A stretch of 64,000 nucleotides of DNA, taken from NCBI GenBank assembly GCA_026392355.1, contig JAPLCF010000042.1, positions 1 through 64,000 on the forward strand. Direction: 5' to 3'. The position numbers and the translations under genes are program-made. This DNA is from Actinomycetota bacterium. Its GTDB lineage: Bacteria > Actinomycetota > Thermoleophilia > Gaiellales > F1-60-MAGs149. Below are positions 30,192-40,343 of this stretch, piece by piece. Under the pieces are notes generated by a model. It was not told the DNA's origin, ran no database searches, and saw only the letters and a program-made list of their open reading frames with translations. The number at the start of each line of letters is the position of its first letter. Positions within the stretch are counted from its first letter, which is position 1.

Positions 30192-31373
30192 GTGCTCGCC
30201 ACCTTTCAGATCCTCGTTCTGACGACGTTCCTCGCGAGCCTCGTCTACTGGGTGCTCCCGAAGGGGTGGGTCGAGGGACGGCGCGCGGTCCTGCTCGTCG
30301 TGTCGGGCGTCCTGATCTACATCTACAGCCCGGCGACGCTGTTCCTCGCCGTGGCCACGGCCCTGCTCGCGTGGCTGCTGTACGCCTTGACGAAGCGGTT
30401 TCCGCAGTACGGCTGGCTGCCCTGGCTGATCGTCTTGCCGCTGGTGATCAACGCGATCACGCCGCTTGCCGACATCGTCCCGTTCCCGTCCGGGTCACCG
30501 CGTGGCGTGCTCTTCACCTCGCTCACGACACTCGGCATGTCGTTCTACACCTTCAAGCTCTACGCCTCGATCAAGCAGGGCCTCAAGCTCAACTCGCTGC
30601 CGTTCCGCGAAGTGCTGACGACGACGCTCTTCTACCCGGCCTTCCCGATGGGGCCGATCGACTCCTCGCAGAAGTTCGATCACGTCGCGCTTTCCCGCAA
30701 TCCGGATATCCGCCGCTGGGTGATGGGTATCGGCCGGATCGGCATGGGCGCAGTCAAGGCGTACATCATTGGTGGCTGGATCAAGACGACGGCCTCGGTT
30801 TGGGTGTTCGGCGCGCCGATGGATGCGATGTACGACAAGGGGTGGGACGGGCCCGCGCAGGCGCTGCTCTTCGCGTTCTTCTCGTTCGCGTATCTGTACG
30901 TCAACTTCTCGGGCTTCACCGATATCGCGATTGGTACCGGCTGGATGTTCAACCTCGATCTGACCGAGAACTTCAAGTTCCCGCTGATCGCGCACTCGAT
31001 TCAGAACTTCTGGCAGCGCTGGCACCTCTCGCTGTCGAAGTTCATCACCGCGTACATGTACAAGCCGATGGTGCGGCGCACCGGCAAGGCGGGTCTGTCA
31101 CTGATCGTGACGTTCACCCTGATCGGCCTCTGGCACCGGACATCGATCGGCTACCTGTTCTGGGGCGTGGGTCACGGCACGGCGCTCGCCTTGACGGCCT
31201 GGTACCGCACGAAGAAGCGGCCGCCGCTTCCGATGCCGTACGTCGTGCGGCGCGTCGGCGGCATTGTGGTCACGCTCACATTCGTCAGCCTGATGTCCGC
31301 GATCGCCAACCAGCCGTCAAATCGCGCGCTGGCGCGCTATGTCCTGTCGTTCGTGGGGGTCCACGTCGCATGA
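30192..31373 (+). CDS. MBOAT-family O-acyltransferase (DltB/AlgI-like)
   Basis: FWQRWHLSLSKFITAYMYKPM...IGLWHRTSIGYLFWGVGHGTALAL; polytopic. Confidence 0.92.
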   Translation: MLATFQILVLTTFLASLVYWVLPKGWVEGRRAVLLVVSGVLIYIYSPATLFLAVATALLAWLLYALTKRFPQYGWLPWLIVLPLVINAITPLADIVPFPSGSPRGVLFTSLTTLGMSFYTFKLYASIKQGLKLNSLPFREVLTTTLFYPAFPMGPIDSSQKFDHVALSRNPDIRRWVMGIGRIGMGAVKAYIIGGWIKTTASVWVFGAPMDAMYDKGWDGPAQALLFAFFSFAYLYVNFSGFTDIAIGTGWMFNLDLTENFKFPLIAHSIQNFWQRWHLSLSKFITAYMYKPMVRRTGKAGLSLIVTFTLIGLWHRTSIGYLFWGVGHGTALALTAWYRTKKRPPLPMPYVVRRVGGIVVTLTFVSLMSAIANQPSNRALARYVLSFVGVHVA

Positions 31374-31386
31374 GGAGGGTCACCTG

Positions 31387-31542
31387 ATGGAAGAGCGCTG
31401 GGCTGCATTCGCCAAGGTGGTGGCAGACTGGGTGTCTGGCCACCAGCTCTTGATCTACGTCGTCCTGGGGATCCTCGCGTGGGCCCTGATCCTGCTCAAT
31501 TACCCGCTCGATTCGCTCACGCCGATCTACGCCAACTACTAA
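31387..31542 (+). CDS. 51-aa single-TM micropeptide, DltX-like by position and C-terminus
   Basis: MEERWAAFAKVVADWVSGHQLLIYVVLGILAWALILLNYPLDSLTPIYANY. Confidence 0.7.
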   Translation: MEERWAAFAKVVADWVSGHQLLIYVVLGILAWALILLNYPLDSLTPIYANY

Positions 31543-31546
31543 CCGC

Positions 31547-32566
31547 ATGTCGCCCCGCCACCGTCACCTGATCCAGTTCGGCGCCGCCGCATTGCTGGCC
31601 ATGTCGCTACTCGGGGTGTTCGCGCTCGTAGCGTGGTCCGACCAACCGCGCGTTCGCTACGCGTCGCTGAAGTGCATCTACCGCGAGATCTACAACTACA
31701 AGGGGCCGGTCGATGTTGTCGTGGTCGGCACGTCGCGCACGAAGTGGGGTGTCTCCCCGCAGACGGTCTCGACCGAGTACAGCAATGGCAAGCAGCCACC
31801 GTTCGTCGTCCTCAACCTCGCACGCAGCTGGCGTGGCACGCAGCAGATGTTCCAGGAGATCAAGGACGTAGAGAAGGAGCGCGGCATCACGCAGGCGATC
31901 GTCGTCGAGTACTCGCGCGAGGGCGATGTCGTGGCCACGTCACAGCGGTACTACGACTACTACGTGGACCATGCGGCGCTCGTGCCGGTTGAGGAGTTCA
32001 AGTCCGATCCGGAGGTGAAACCGCGCGAGCCCGCTTACCTCAAAGCGCGTGACGTCATGGATCTCTTCCAAGAGCGCCTCGACTACGCGCTTGACCGCGC
32101 CCTGTCGGGCAAGGCCGACAAGAACGTGACGATTCCGGTTGATCAGCGCCCTGAGGGCTACTCGGACGGCTGCACCGGTAAGGATCGTCCGCTCAAGACG
32201 GCGGCCAACGAGGAGTGGCTGAAGAAGGTCACGCCCAAGGGCGGCACGTGGGCCGATCGCCCACCGGGCGCCTGGCCGATCGGGCGCATCAACAACGACG
32301 CGCAGCGCGAGACGATGCTGGAGATGGTGCAGTGGGCGAAGGATCACGGCCTGCGGATCTACTTCACGCTGATGCCGCGCCTGGGCGATCCGGAACCATC
32401 GCAGGCGTACCTCGACAAGTTCCAGCAGACGTTCGGCCAGCCGCTGCTGTTCCCGCCGAAGGACGTGCTGGCGCAGCTGTATGACGGCGGCTACTCGGAT
32501 CCGAACCATCTGCACGAGCCGGGCCGCGAGATCTACTCGCAGTGGCTCGGCACGCAGCTGCGATAG
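31547..32566 (+). CDS. DltD/AlgJ-like SGNH-type envelope acylation protein
   Basis: N-terminal TM, VDVVVVGTSRTKWGVSPQTV, ...YSDPNHLHEPGREIYSQWL (C-terminal D-x-x-H). Confidence 0.75.
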   Translation: MSPRHRHLIQFGAAALLAMSLLGVFALVAWSDQPRVRYASLKCIYREIYNYKGPVDVVVVGTSRTKWGVSPQTVSTEYSNGKQPPFVVLNLARSWRGTQQMFQEIKDVEKERGITQAIVVEYSREGDVVATSQRYYDYYVDHAALVPVEEFKSDPEVKPREPAYLKARDVMDLFQERLDYALDRALSGKADKNVTIPVDQRPEGYSDGCTGKDRPLKTAANEEWLKKVTPKGGTWADRPPGAWPIGRINNDAQRETMLEMVQWAKDHGLRIYFTLMPRLGDPEPSQAYLDKFQQTFGQPLLFPPKDVLAQLYDGGYSDPNHLHEPGREIYSQWLGTQLR

Positions 32567-32592
32567 CGACCAGACAGGGCTGGGCCCGCCGA

Positions 32593-34455
32593 TTATCCGC
32601 CGAGTGAAACGTCCACTTGTGCACCGTCGTGGACGAAGCGGATCGGTCCCTGCCAGCGTCCCGCGATCGTGCCGTTGACGGTGAAGCGGCCACTGCTCGT
32701 GTCGTGGCCCGTGCCAGAGATCGCGACGCCACGCGTAAAGCTGCAGCCGTCGAACCGGATGGCGTAGCCGCTGTCGGTTGCGCGGAAGCGCATGGTGCCC
32801 GCGACGGGACAGGCCGTCGCCTGCGCCACCTGGCCGCTCCAGTACCAGTACTCAGGAACGCGGCTGAACTGCTTCTGGAACGACACCATCGCATCGCTGA
32901 GCGACGCAAAGGAGCGCGCCTGTGCCGGCGCCAGCGCCAAGTAGTCGCCTACGACCGAACCGGGGCAGACGGTCTCGCGTTTCGTCGGCCGTCGTCCCGT
33001 CTCAAGGAAGTTGAGGATCAGGTTGTCAGGGCAGGCAATGCCGCGTCCGAACGTCACGTGGGGGCCACCCTGCGTGGTGATCAGGTAGCCATCGTCAAGT
33101 CGGGAGTACACCGTGCGTCCCTGGGCGGCCGGCGTGATCGGGTCGGCGGTGGCGACGACCACGAAGGTGGGGATGCCGGGATTGATCAACGGCGCGGGGC
33201 GCGTGCTCGGCGGCTGCGTGCCCGGCCACCAGATGCAGGTGTAGTCGCTGGCGAACACCGTCCCGCCGATCCGCGGCAGCAATGCCCCGACCTGGTCGGC
33301 CTGCGCGAGGTACGCGTCGCTGCGCTGTTGCTGCGTACCGTCGTAGTAGCCGTAGTCGCGACAGTCCACGCCGTAGTACATAGCGTCGGACCAGCTCGAG
33401 TCGACCATCGGCTTCAGCGTCTGCGGATTCAGCATCGCGTCCTGGTACGCGAGACGCAGCAGCGGCACCAGATCGTTGTGTGCGGCGGCAGTGAAGGCGC
33501 GCGTCAGCATCATGCGGCCGTTGGTGCTGTACAGCTCGCTGCTGACCATCCCTCGGAACAAACTCTGCGTGAGCTCGCGCGTGGCCCGCGTGCCATCGGC
33601 CAGCGGAAAGCGCACGGGGATCGGTGCCTGCTCGAGGCGCGCCTCGAGCTTGTCGTAGACGGCCCCGAGGTTGCCGTTGGCATCCTGTTTGCACTGTGGG
33701 CGGTTGTCGCAGGTCGCGAGCGTCGTGTTAAGCACGCTCTCGAACTGTCGGGATGCACTGACCCAAAACTGTGGTCCGGTCAGTGTCAGGTCGACGACGC
33801 CGTCGATGATCACGCCCTTGAGTCCCTCGGGGTGCGCGGCCGCGTAGGTCTGCGCGTACTGGGTGCCGTAGGACTCGCCAAAGATGCGGAGGTCGGGGTC
33901 GCCGAGTGCCGTTCGGAAGTCGGCGAGATCCTCAACTGCCTGGGTCGTGCCGACGTACGGTAGGAGCCTGGTGGACGTCAACTCGGCGGTACAGGCATTC
34001 ACGAAGGCGATGGTCGCCGGCTGCAGGTCTTGGGTGTCCGTGCGCGAGGCAGCCGTCGCTTTCGGACACTCGAGGCCACCGCTGCGACCGATCCCGCGCT
34101 GGTCGAAGAACACGATGTCGTAGCGGTCAAGCAGCTTCTGGGAGTAGCTCGAGAGGTAGCTGTCGGCACTGAGGATGCCACTGGAACCCGGGCCACCGGT
34201 GGCCACGACAAAGAGGCCGTGGCTGGTCTTGTCGGCTGGCCGGACGGCGAACGAGACCTTGATCCGCCGCGTGTCGGTCGGATCGAAGTGATTCAGCGGC
34301 ACGCTGATCTTCACGCACGTGAACTCGCTGTATGCCGTGCAGGCCCTACCACCGAGTGCCTCCAGGGTGCTGGTCGTGCTCGCACGTGCCACCGATGGCG
34401 CCAATGTGGCCAGCAGGAGTGCGGCGACCAGCAGCAGGGGGCGGCGCTTTTTCAT
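32593..34455 (-). CDS. Secreted alpha/beta hydrolase (TAP-like tripeptidyl aminopeptidase family)
   Basis: Signal peptide MKKRRPLLLVAALLLATLAPSVARA; ATGGPGSSG, FFDQRGIGRSG, FGESYGTQYAQTYAAAHP. Confidence 0.88.
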   Translation of the reverse strand: MKKRRPLLLVAALLLATLAPSVARASTTSTLEALGGRACTAYSEFTCVKISVPLNHFDPTDTRRIKVSFAVRPADKTSHGLFVVATGGPGSSGILSADSYLSSYSQKLLDRYDIVFFDQRGIGRSGGLECPKATAASRTDTQDLQPATIAFVNACTAELTSTRLLPYVGTTQAVEDLADFRTALGDPDLRIFGESYGTQYAQTYAAAHPEGLKGVIIDGVVDLTLTGPQFWVSASRQFESVLNTTLATCDNRPQCKQDANGNLGAVYDKLEARLEQAPIPVRFPLADGTRATRELTQSLFRGMVSSELYSTNGRMMLTRAFTAAAHNDLVPLLRLAYQDAMLNPQTLKPMVDSSWSDAMYYGVDCRDYGYYDGTQQQRSDAYLAQADQVGALLPRIGGTVFASDYTCIWWPGTQPPSTRPAPLINPGIPTFVVVATADPITPAAQGRTVYSRLDDGYLITTQGGPHVTFGRGIACPDNLILNFLETGRRPTKRETVCPGSVVGDYLALAPAQARSFASLSDAMVSFQKQFSRVPEYWYWSGQVAQATACPVAGTMRFRATDSGYAIRFDGCSFTRGVAISGTGHDTSSGRFTVNGTIAGRWQGPIRFVHDGAQVDVSLGG

Positions 34456-34564
34456 CTGCAAAAGCCTACTGCGCCTCAGATGCCGAGGCGGGTGAGACGT
34501 GCCAAACGACAGCACACTGACACCCGGCCTCGCCTCCCGAAACCACGGTCTATAGCCTTCTCGT

Positions 34565-36073
34565 ATGTCGCTGCTCTCCACCTCGCCGAACCGCTGGCTC
34601 TCGCTGATCGGCATCTGTGCCGTCACGGCGCTGGTCTGGGTAACGGCCTCCGATATCTCGCTCGCCCTACCCACGATTGGCCGCGAGCTTGGCGGCTCGA
34701 TGGACACGTTGCAGTGGGCCGTCAACGGCTACTTCCTCGCGGGCTCGCTGATTATCGTCGGCGGCAAGCTCGGCGATATCTTCGGTCGCCGCCTCATCTT
34801 CGCGATCGGCACGCTGCTGATCTTGGCGGGCTCGATCGTGGCCGGCCTGGCGCAGGGGTCGACGATGCTGATTGCGGGGCGCATCATCGAGGGCGTTGGT
34901 GCCGCGGCCATCCTGCCGTCGGCGCTGGCGATTGTCGCCGTGTCGTTCAGCGGGCGCGAGCGCGACACCGCGATCGGCGCGTGGATCGCCACGTGCTGGG
35001 GCGCGCAGGCGGTCGGCCCACTGGTCGGCGGGTTGCTCATCGCCACGCTGTCCTGGCAGTGGATCTTCTGGATGAATCTGCCGATCGGCGCCGTGGCGCT
35101 CGTGTTGATGTGGAAGACGACGCCCGAGTCGAGCGAGGAGGGTGCCGATCGCAGCATCGACATCGGTGGCGTGATCACCTTGGTCGGCGGTATCGGCTTG
35201 ATCTCGTACGGTCTCGTCGAGGCCGACACGGCAAGTCCACGCGCATTGGCGGGGTACTTCCTCGTCGCGTTCGCCCTGCTCGTCGCGTTCGTGCTGATCG
35301 AGCGTAAGGTGCGCAACCCCGTCGTGCTGCTGTCCATCTTCAGGCGCGGCCGCTTTGACGGCGCAGTCCTGGCCAACCTGATCGCCAACGTCATCTTCGG
35401 TAGCGCGATCTTCTTCATGGCGCTCTACCTCCAGGTCGTCGAGGACATGAGCCCGCTCCGAGCCGGCGTCATGCTCCTGCCCGCGACGATCCCGATTTTG
35501 CTGGTCAACCCGTTCGGCACGCGCCTTGGCCTGCGCTTTGGGCCGTGGCTCCCGACCGCTGTCGGCATGGCATTGCTGGCTGCGGCGTCGGTGTTGCTGC
35601 TGGATCTGACGGGCTCATACAACCAGCTGATCGCGCCGTTCCTCCTGCTTGGCGCCGGCATTGGTCTGCAGATCACGCCGTGTGCGGCCGTCGCAGTCGA
35701 GGACCCGGACGGTGCGGGCGAGGGCGTGGCGTCGGGCGTGTACAAGGCGTCGAGCATGATCGGCGGCTCGCTCGGCGTGGCGCTCGGCACCGCGATCTTC
35801 CAAACACGATCCCGCGTCGAGCTCGAGCACCTGCTGCAGCCGTTTGACCCGTCGTACAAGCAGCTGGGCGAGTACCTCGACGTGCTGACGGGCAGTGCCA
35901 AGGCTGCCGACATCATTCCCGCCGCGGGCATGGACGTCACGGCGACGGTCACGCGGGCCTTCGACGTCGCTGTGGCCTACGCGATGGTGCCGTCGGTAAT
36001 CAGCGCGGTGATCGGCGTCGGCGTTGCGGTCGTGCTGCTGCGCGGCAAGGCGCCCGCCCCCGACGAGATGTAG
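34565..36073 (+). CDS. MFS transporter, DHA2/EmrB-QacA family
   Basis: 14-TM-like; GGKLGDIFGRRLIFAIG, QWIFWMNLPIG. Confidence 0.9.
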   Translation: MSLLSTSPNRWLSLIGICAVTALVWVTASDISLALPTIGRELGGSMDTLQWAVNGYFLAGSLIIVGGKLGDIFGRRLIFAIGTLLILAGSIVAGLAQGSTMLIAGRIIEGVGAAAILPSALAIVAVSFSGRERDTAIGAWIATCWGAQAVGPLVGGLLIATLSWQWIFWMNLPIGAVALVLMWKTTPESSEEGADRSIDIGGVITLVGGIGLISYGLVEADTASPRALAGYFLVAFALLVAFVLIERKVRNPVVLLSIFRRGRFDGAVLANLIANVIFGSAIFFMALYLQVVEDMSPLRAGVMLLPATIPILLVNPFGTRLGLRFGPWLPTAVGMALLAAASVLLLDLTGSYNQLIAPFLLLGAGIGLQITPCAAVAVEDPDGAGEGVASGVYKASSMIGGSLGVALGTAIFQTRSRVELEHLLQPFDPSYKQLGEYLDVLTGSAKAADIIPAAGMDVTATVTRAFDVAVAYAMVPSVISAVIGVGVAVVLLRGKAPAPDEM

Positions 36074-36096
36074 GGGGCAGGCGCCGAGCTGGCGTC

Positions 36097-36453
36097 TTAC
36101 GTGACCTTGATCGACCCCTGCATCGAGCTCTTATGCGGGGTGCAGTAGAAGATGTAGGTGCCCTTCTTGAGCGTGACGGTCATGCTCTTGGTGGTCACGG
36201 CCGAGAGCCCTGTGATCTCCTTGTCCTTCACGCCCGGGCCGTTCAGTACGAAGTTGTGTGCGTTCGTCTTGTCGACGACCTTGAATGTGTAGGAGCCGGC
36301 CTTCAGCGACGTGACCTTCTTACCGCCCTGGGTGACCGAGATGTTGAAGCCCGGTCCGACGAGGCCGTCGAGGGTGGTGGCGGCGCTGGCCGGAACGGCG
36401 CTGATGGCGAGCGCTCCGGCGGCGAGCAGTGGGATGAGGCGACGAGTATTCAT
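36097..36453 (-). CDS. Secreted cupredoxin (plastocyanin-like)
   Basis: Signal peptide; TNAHNF...YIFYCTPHKSSMQG copper-ligand pattern H/C/H/M. Confidence 0.85.
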   Translation of the reverse strand: MNTRRLIPLLAAGALAISAVPASAATTLDGLVGPGFNISVTQGGKKVTSLKAGSYTFKVVDKTNAHNFVLNGPGVKDKEITGLSAVTTKSMTVTLKKGTYIFYCTPHKSSMQGSIKVT

Positions 36454-36544
36454 ACTCTGTCTATCGGCTTGGGCTGAGGCTTGGCCGAGACGGTTCCGTC
36501 GGCGCCTGGTGTTGACGGAAACGGGCAGCCCTCTGCTGAGCCCG

Positions 36545-38206
36545 TCACCAGGGCGATGGGAAGCGTTCCTCAGGCTCGAGCGTCGCGACGGGATCGGCAT
36601 CAAGGTCGAGGACGACGCGCACGTCGATGAGCGCGCCTTCGAGCAGCACTGCGCCGGTGCGATCACCGTCGCAGGCCACCCAGGAAGCCCGACGGATCGG
36701 GACGACAAGGGGCGTCAGGTCGGTGCCGCGACGTAGTGCCTCGAGGACACCGGCGACGGCAGATTCGAGCTCTTCGTTAGCGGGGTGCACGCTCTCGATC
36801 GCGAGCTTCTGTAGACGCGGCGGGGCCTCGGGCGTGAGCATGATCTCCACGCCCACGCGCCCGCGCTCGCCCTCGAGCCACCATGTCGCCTGTGTCGGGG
36901 TGAGGGCTGTCACGTCCCCCGGGGTAAGCGTGCCGTGGCGGGCGGGCAGCTCGCCGAATGCGGCGGCGCGGCGGTCGAGTGCCTCGTCGAGGTCGATGTT
37001 GTCGGCGAGGTGGGGGAGCAGCGGCGTGAGCTCGCCAGCCGCGAGCGCGGCATCGATCAGGTGCTTGAGTTCGAGGACGGCGGGCAGCGGCTGCACGCGG
37101 GTGCGCTGCGGCGCACGGCAGACGAGTGCCTCGAGCGCGGGCAGTAGCGCCGCGCTCGGCCGCGCGTAGCGCCCGTTGGCCAGCGCGATCAGGCCGATGC
37201 CGGTGGCGGGATGCCAGCGCATGTGCGAGCCGAAGCCTGGATAGCCGCCGGAGTGGCCGACGGTACGACCAATGCGCAGGTCCTCCATCGACAGCAGGCC
37301 GAGGCAATAGCCGTCGCTGCGCACCGCGAGCGCTCCCTGCTGGGCTGCTTCGAGTTGGAGCGGGATGGCGGTGACGATCTGCTGCATCTCGCGACGGCTC
37401 GCGCGCAAGAGCGGGTGGTCGTCGGGTGCATCGCGCGGCGGAAAGGCATCGACGAAGCCCTGCACCCAAACGGCGAGGTCGGCGACGGTCGAGTGCAGGC
37501 CGCCGAGTGCGCTGAACGCACCAGGCTCTTGGATCGGCTGCTCGACCCACGCGTCGTCGATGCGGTGATACCCGGCTGCCAGCCTCGCCGGCTCGACCCC
37601 GCCGCCGCTCCACGTTGTGTCCGTGAGGCCGAGCGGCTCGAGCAGGCGCTCGCGGATCACGTCCTGATACGCATCGGCGCAGACGTTGGAGATCACCTGG
37701 CCGAGCAGTGTGAACCCGATGTTCGAGTAGTCGAAGGCCACGCCCGGCACGCGGGCATGCGTCTTCGGCGTGGACATCAGCTGGAGGTACTCCGTCGTCG
37801 GCATCGCCTCGAGGCGATCGGCCCACGGGTCGTCCTCCGGGTAGCCCGAGCGCATCGACATGAGGTCGCGCAGCGTGGGGGCGGGACTATCGGCGGTCGG
37901 CAGCGGCAGGCCCTGCAGCTCGGGCACGTGCTGGTCGACGCGGTCGTCGAGCCGCAGCCGGCCCTCGTCACGCAGGAGCAGGATCATCGCCGCGACGAAG
38001 CTCTTCGTCATCGAGGCAATGCGGAACGACGAGTCGGCAGCGGGCAGATCCCTAGCGCCGACATGCAGCTCGCCGAGCCCGGATGCATGTACGAGCTTGC
38101 CGTCGGCGACGATGCCCCACGCGAGTCCGGGCGCGCTGCCCTTGGCGAACCACTCCGCGAAGATTGCCTCGGCTTCGGCGATGCCAGTTGCGTCGACCTG
38201 CGTCAT
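36545..38206 (-). CDS. Serine hydrolase (beta-lactamase / class C-like)
   Basis: FRIASMTKSFVAAMILL, FDYSNIGFTLLGQVI, GHSGGYPGFGS. Confidence 0.88.
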   Translation of the reverse strand: MTQVDATGIAEAEAIFAEWFAKGSAPGLAWGIVADGKLVHASGLGELHVGARDLPAADSSFRIASMTKSFVAAMILLLRDEGRLRLDDRVDQHVPELQGLPLPTADSPAPTLRDLMSMRSGYPEDDPWADRLEAMPTTEYLQLMSTPKTHARVPGVAFDYSNIGFTLLGQVISNVCADAYQDVIRERLLEPLGLTDTTWSGGGVEPARLAAGYHRIDDAWVEQPIQEPGAFSALGGLHSTVADLAVWVQGFVDAFPPRDAPDDHPLLRASRREMQQIVTAIPLQLEAAQQGALAVRSDGYCLGLLSMEDLRIGRTVGHSGGYPGFGSHMRWHPATGIGLIALANGRYARPSAALLPALEALVCRAPQRTRVQPLPAVLELKHLIDAALAAGELTPLLPHLADNIDLDEALDRRAAAFGELPARHGTLTPGDVTALTPTQATWWLEGERGRVGVEIMLTPEAPPRLQKLAIESVHPANEELESAVAGVLEALRRGTDLTPLVVPIRRASWVACDGDRTGAVLLEGALIDVRVVLDLDADPVATLEPEERFPSPW

Positions 38207-38312
38207 GTCTGTGCCAGCCACTCGTAGCCGCCGAGGGCAAACGACGTTCGTGCGAAGGGGCGGTCCTGCATGGCCGGGATCGTACGCGTCCCGGCCATGC
38301 GGTTGTGACCGC

Positions 38313-39281
38313 TTAGCTGTGCCGGCGGCTGGGGCGCGAGATGCGTGCCGTGTGACGATCGATCTGGCGGTCGTCGCGCGAGTAGGCCGACAGCTGGATC
38401 GTCTCGCCGTCGACGACGAGGCCGGAGCCCGACACCGTCGTGCCGTGCAAGCGCAGGTCCTCGCCAAGGCCGGGGCTGGGACGCGACGACGACGGCGCAG
38501 ACTCGACTGCGTCGGCAAAGCGCGCAATCAACTCGGAGGCCGTCGGCTCGTCGTGCAGATGGCGCACGCCATCGAGCAGATAGCCGCGCCGAAGCTTCGG
38601 CCACAGCTGCGACCACACGTCAGGACGCGAGACGAGATCCAGGCACAGCCCATCACCGAGGGCGAGGATCGCGCCGCATTGCCCGTCAATGAGTGTGAAC
38701 GACTCGGCGATCTCATCGATGCGCGAGCGCTCCGCGTCGTGCACATCGGAGAGCGCGCTGGTTGGAGCCTCGATGGCGCATGCATGGATCCGTTCGTCGA
38801 TCTCGGCCCAGACGGTCTGCTGGGATCGGCCCGACGACAGCGGTGCGTGCTCGAGGTCGACCGACTTGCGGCGGCGGATCTCTGGATGCGCGACGCGATC
38901 GGCGGGGGCGAAGTTCTCGCCGGAGTCGTGCCACCGGCCCGCCTCGACACACGCGACGGGGATCTTCTGCGTGGTACCTGCGGCGACGAGGATGGACGCC
39001 TCGAGCACGCGATTCTGCTTGGCACCAATCACCTCCTCACCGTCGTACAGCAGCACGTCGGTCGTGAGGGGATTGCGGACGAGCAGCTCGGGCACGTGAC
39101 CCTCCATGCCGATCTCCTCAACGCTGAAGCCGAGCGGCATGGCCTCGTCGAGGGTGATGTACGCGCGCTGCGGCATCGCAGCGCCCAGCAGCGGGACGAT
39201 CGTGATGCCGCCGTGCGTCTGCGGCTCTCCCAACCGCAGTTGGTTGGCGTGCGACGGGTTCGGGCTGATGACAGTGCTCAT
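38313..39281 (-). CDS. DUF6569 / ARPP-1 domain protein
   Basis: GITIVPLL...AYITLDEA...VPELLVRNPLTTDVLLYDGEEVIGAKQNRVLEASILVAAGTTQKIPVACVEAGRW. Confidence 0.8.
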   Translation of the reverse strand: MSTVISPNPSHANQLRLGEPQTHGGITIVPLLGAAMPQRAYITLDEAMPLGFSVEEIGMEGHVPELLVRNPLTTDVLLYDGEEVIGAKQNRVLEASILVAAGTTQKIPVACVEAGRWHDSGENFAPADRVAHPEIRRRKSVDLEHAPLSSGRSQQTVWAEIDERIHACAIEAPTSALSDVHDAERSRIDEIAESFTLIDGQCGAILALGDGLCLDLVSRPDVWSQLWPKLRRGYLLDGVRHLHDEPTASELIARFADAVESAPSSSRPSPGLGEDLRLHGTTVSGSGLVVDGETIQLSAYSRDDRQIDRHTARISRPSRRHS

Positions 39282-39340
39282 GGCGGCTCCTTCGTCTCGT
39301 GTGTGGTGGCACGAGGGAGTCGCGGGAGGACGGGCGGTGC

Positions 39341-39787
39341 TTACGCAGGCTCTACGTCGGCTGCCCGGCCCATGCGGATCACCCGCGCGAGCTCGAAGGC
39401 GCCGGCGATCCACCAGAACACCATGAACGACACGCACCAGGCGCAGACGTGGCCGTTGAAGTGCGCCTGTTCGACGTACCGCAGGTAGATCGTGAAGATC
39501 GCGCCGACGAAAAACAGCACGAGGCTGATCGCCCGCAATTCCATCAGCCGCCACGGCGAGGCGAGCAGCAGCACGATCGCGGCGGTCAACCCGATGTATG
39601 CCAGTGGGATGCCGGCCATGTAGCCCCACGGCGAGTAAAGCGCCGCGGCGCAGCCACCGCCGGCGGTGCACGGCGGAATGCCGTTGGTCGCCTTCGTGTA
39701 CGTCAGGTAGCCCGAGATGCCGATCGCGCCGATCAGCGCGAGCATCTGAAGGTAGGTCGGGATGCGACGGTCGAACTGCATGCGCAC
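39341..39787 (-). CDS. Vitamin K epoxide reductase family protein
   Basis: IGISGYLTYTKATNGIPPCTAGGGCAAALYSPWGYMAGIPLAYIGL...HVCAWCVSFMV. Confidence 0.9.
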   Translation of the reverse strand: MRMQFDRRIPTYLQMLALIGAIGISGYLTYTKATNGIPPCTAGGGCAAALYSPWGYMAGIPLAYIGLTAAIVLLLASPWRLMELRAISLVLFFVGAIFTIYLRYVEQAHFNGHVCAWCVSFMVFWWIAGAFELARVIRMGRAADVEPA

Positions 39788-39955
39788 AGGGTACCCGGCG
39801 CGCGCGTTTTAGTGAGTGACAGGGATGACGTTGCGCGTCAGTGGTGCGCATCTGGCACAGCGCCGCTACAAGCCAGTGGGCCGTGGCAGGGCACGCTCCG
39901 GACATGTCCAGCGTCCACATGTTACCGTTGCATAGGAGCCACGCTCTTGTCTGTC

Positions 39956-40270
39956 ATGGAATCGTCCAACGCCATCCGCAAGCCCACGTACTTCGAGCGC
40001 ATGCGCGCCGAGATCGATGCCGATCCCGTGCGACGCGAACGTGCGGCCGCGTTCCGGCGCCAGATCGACATGGTGGACGACCTGATGCTCGGCATCGACG
40101 ACCGACGTATCGAGCTCGGCATGAGCAAAGCGGAGCTTGCACGCCGGGTCGATCGCGATGCCTCATCGATTCGGCGCCTCTTCACGAGTGGTGGCAATCC
40201 GGAAATCACGCTCGTTGCCGCCCTTGCCGAGGCCGTAGGGATGCGCGTCGTGCTGCAGCTCCGAGACTGA
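39956..40270 (+). CDS. XRE-type helix-turn-helix protein (antitoxin-like)
   Basis: MSKAELARRVDRDASSIRRLFTSGGNPEITLVAALAEAVGMRV. Confidence 0.8.
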   Translation: MESSNAIRKPTYFERMRAEIDADPVRRERAAAFRRQIDMVDDLMLGIDDRRIELGMSKAELARRVDRDASSIRRLFTSGGNPEITLVAALAEAVGMRVVLQLRD

Positions 40271-40343
40271 CCCTCTGCCAACCGCGCGACGGTGGTCGGC
40301 CGCGCCGTGCGCTCGAGTGATTCGGTCGCGTACGCTTCTCGCC

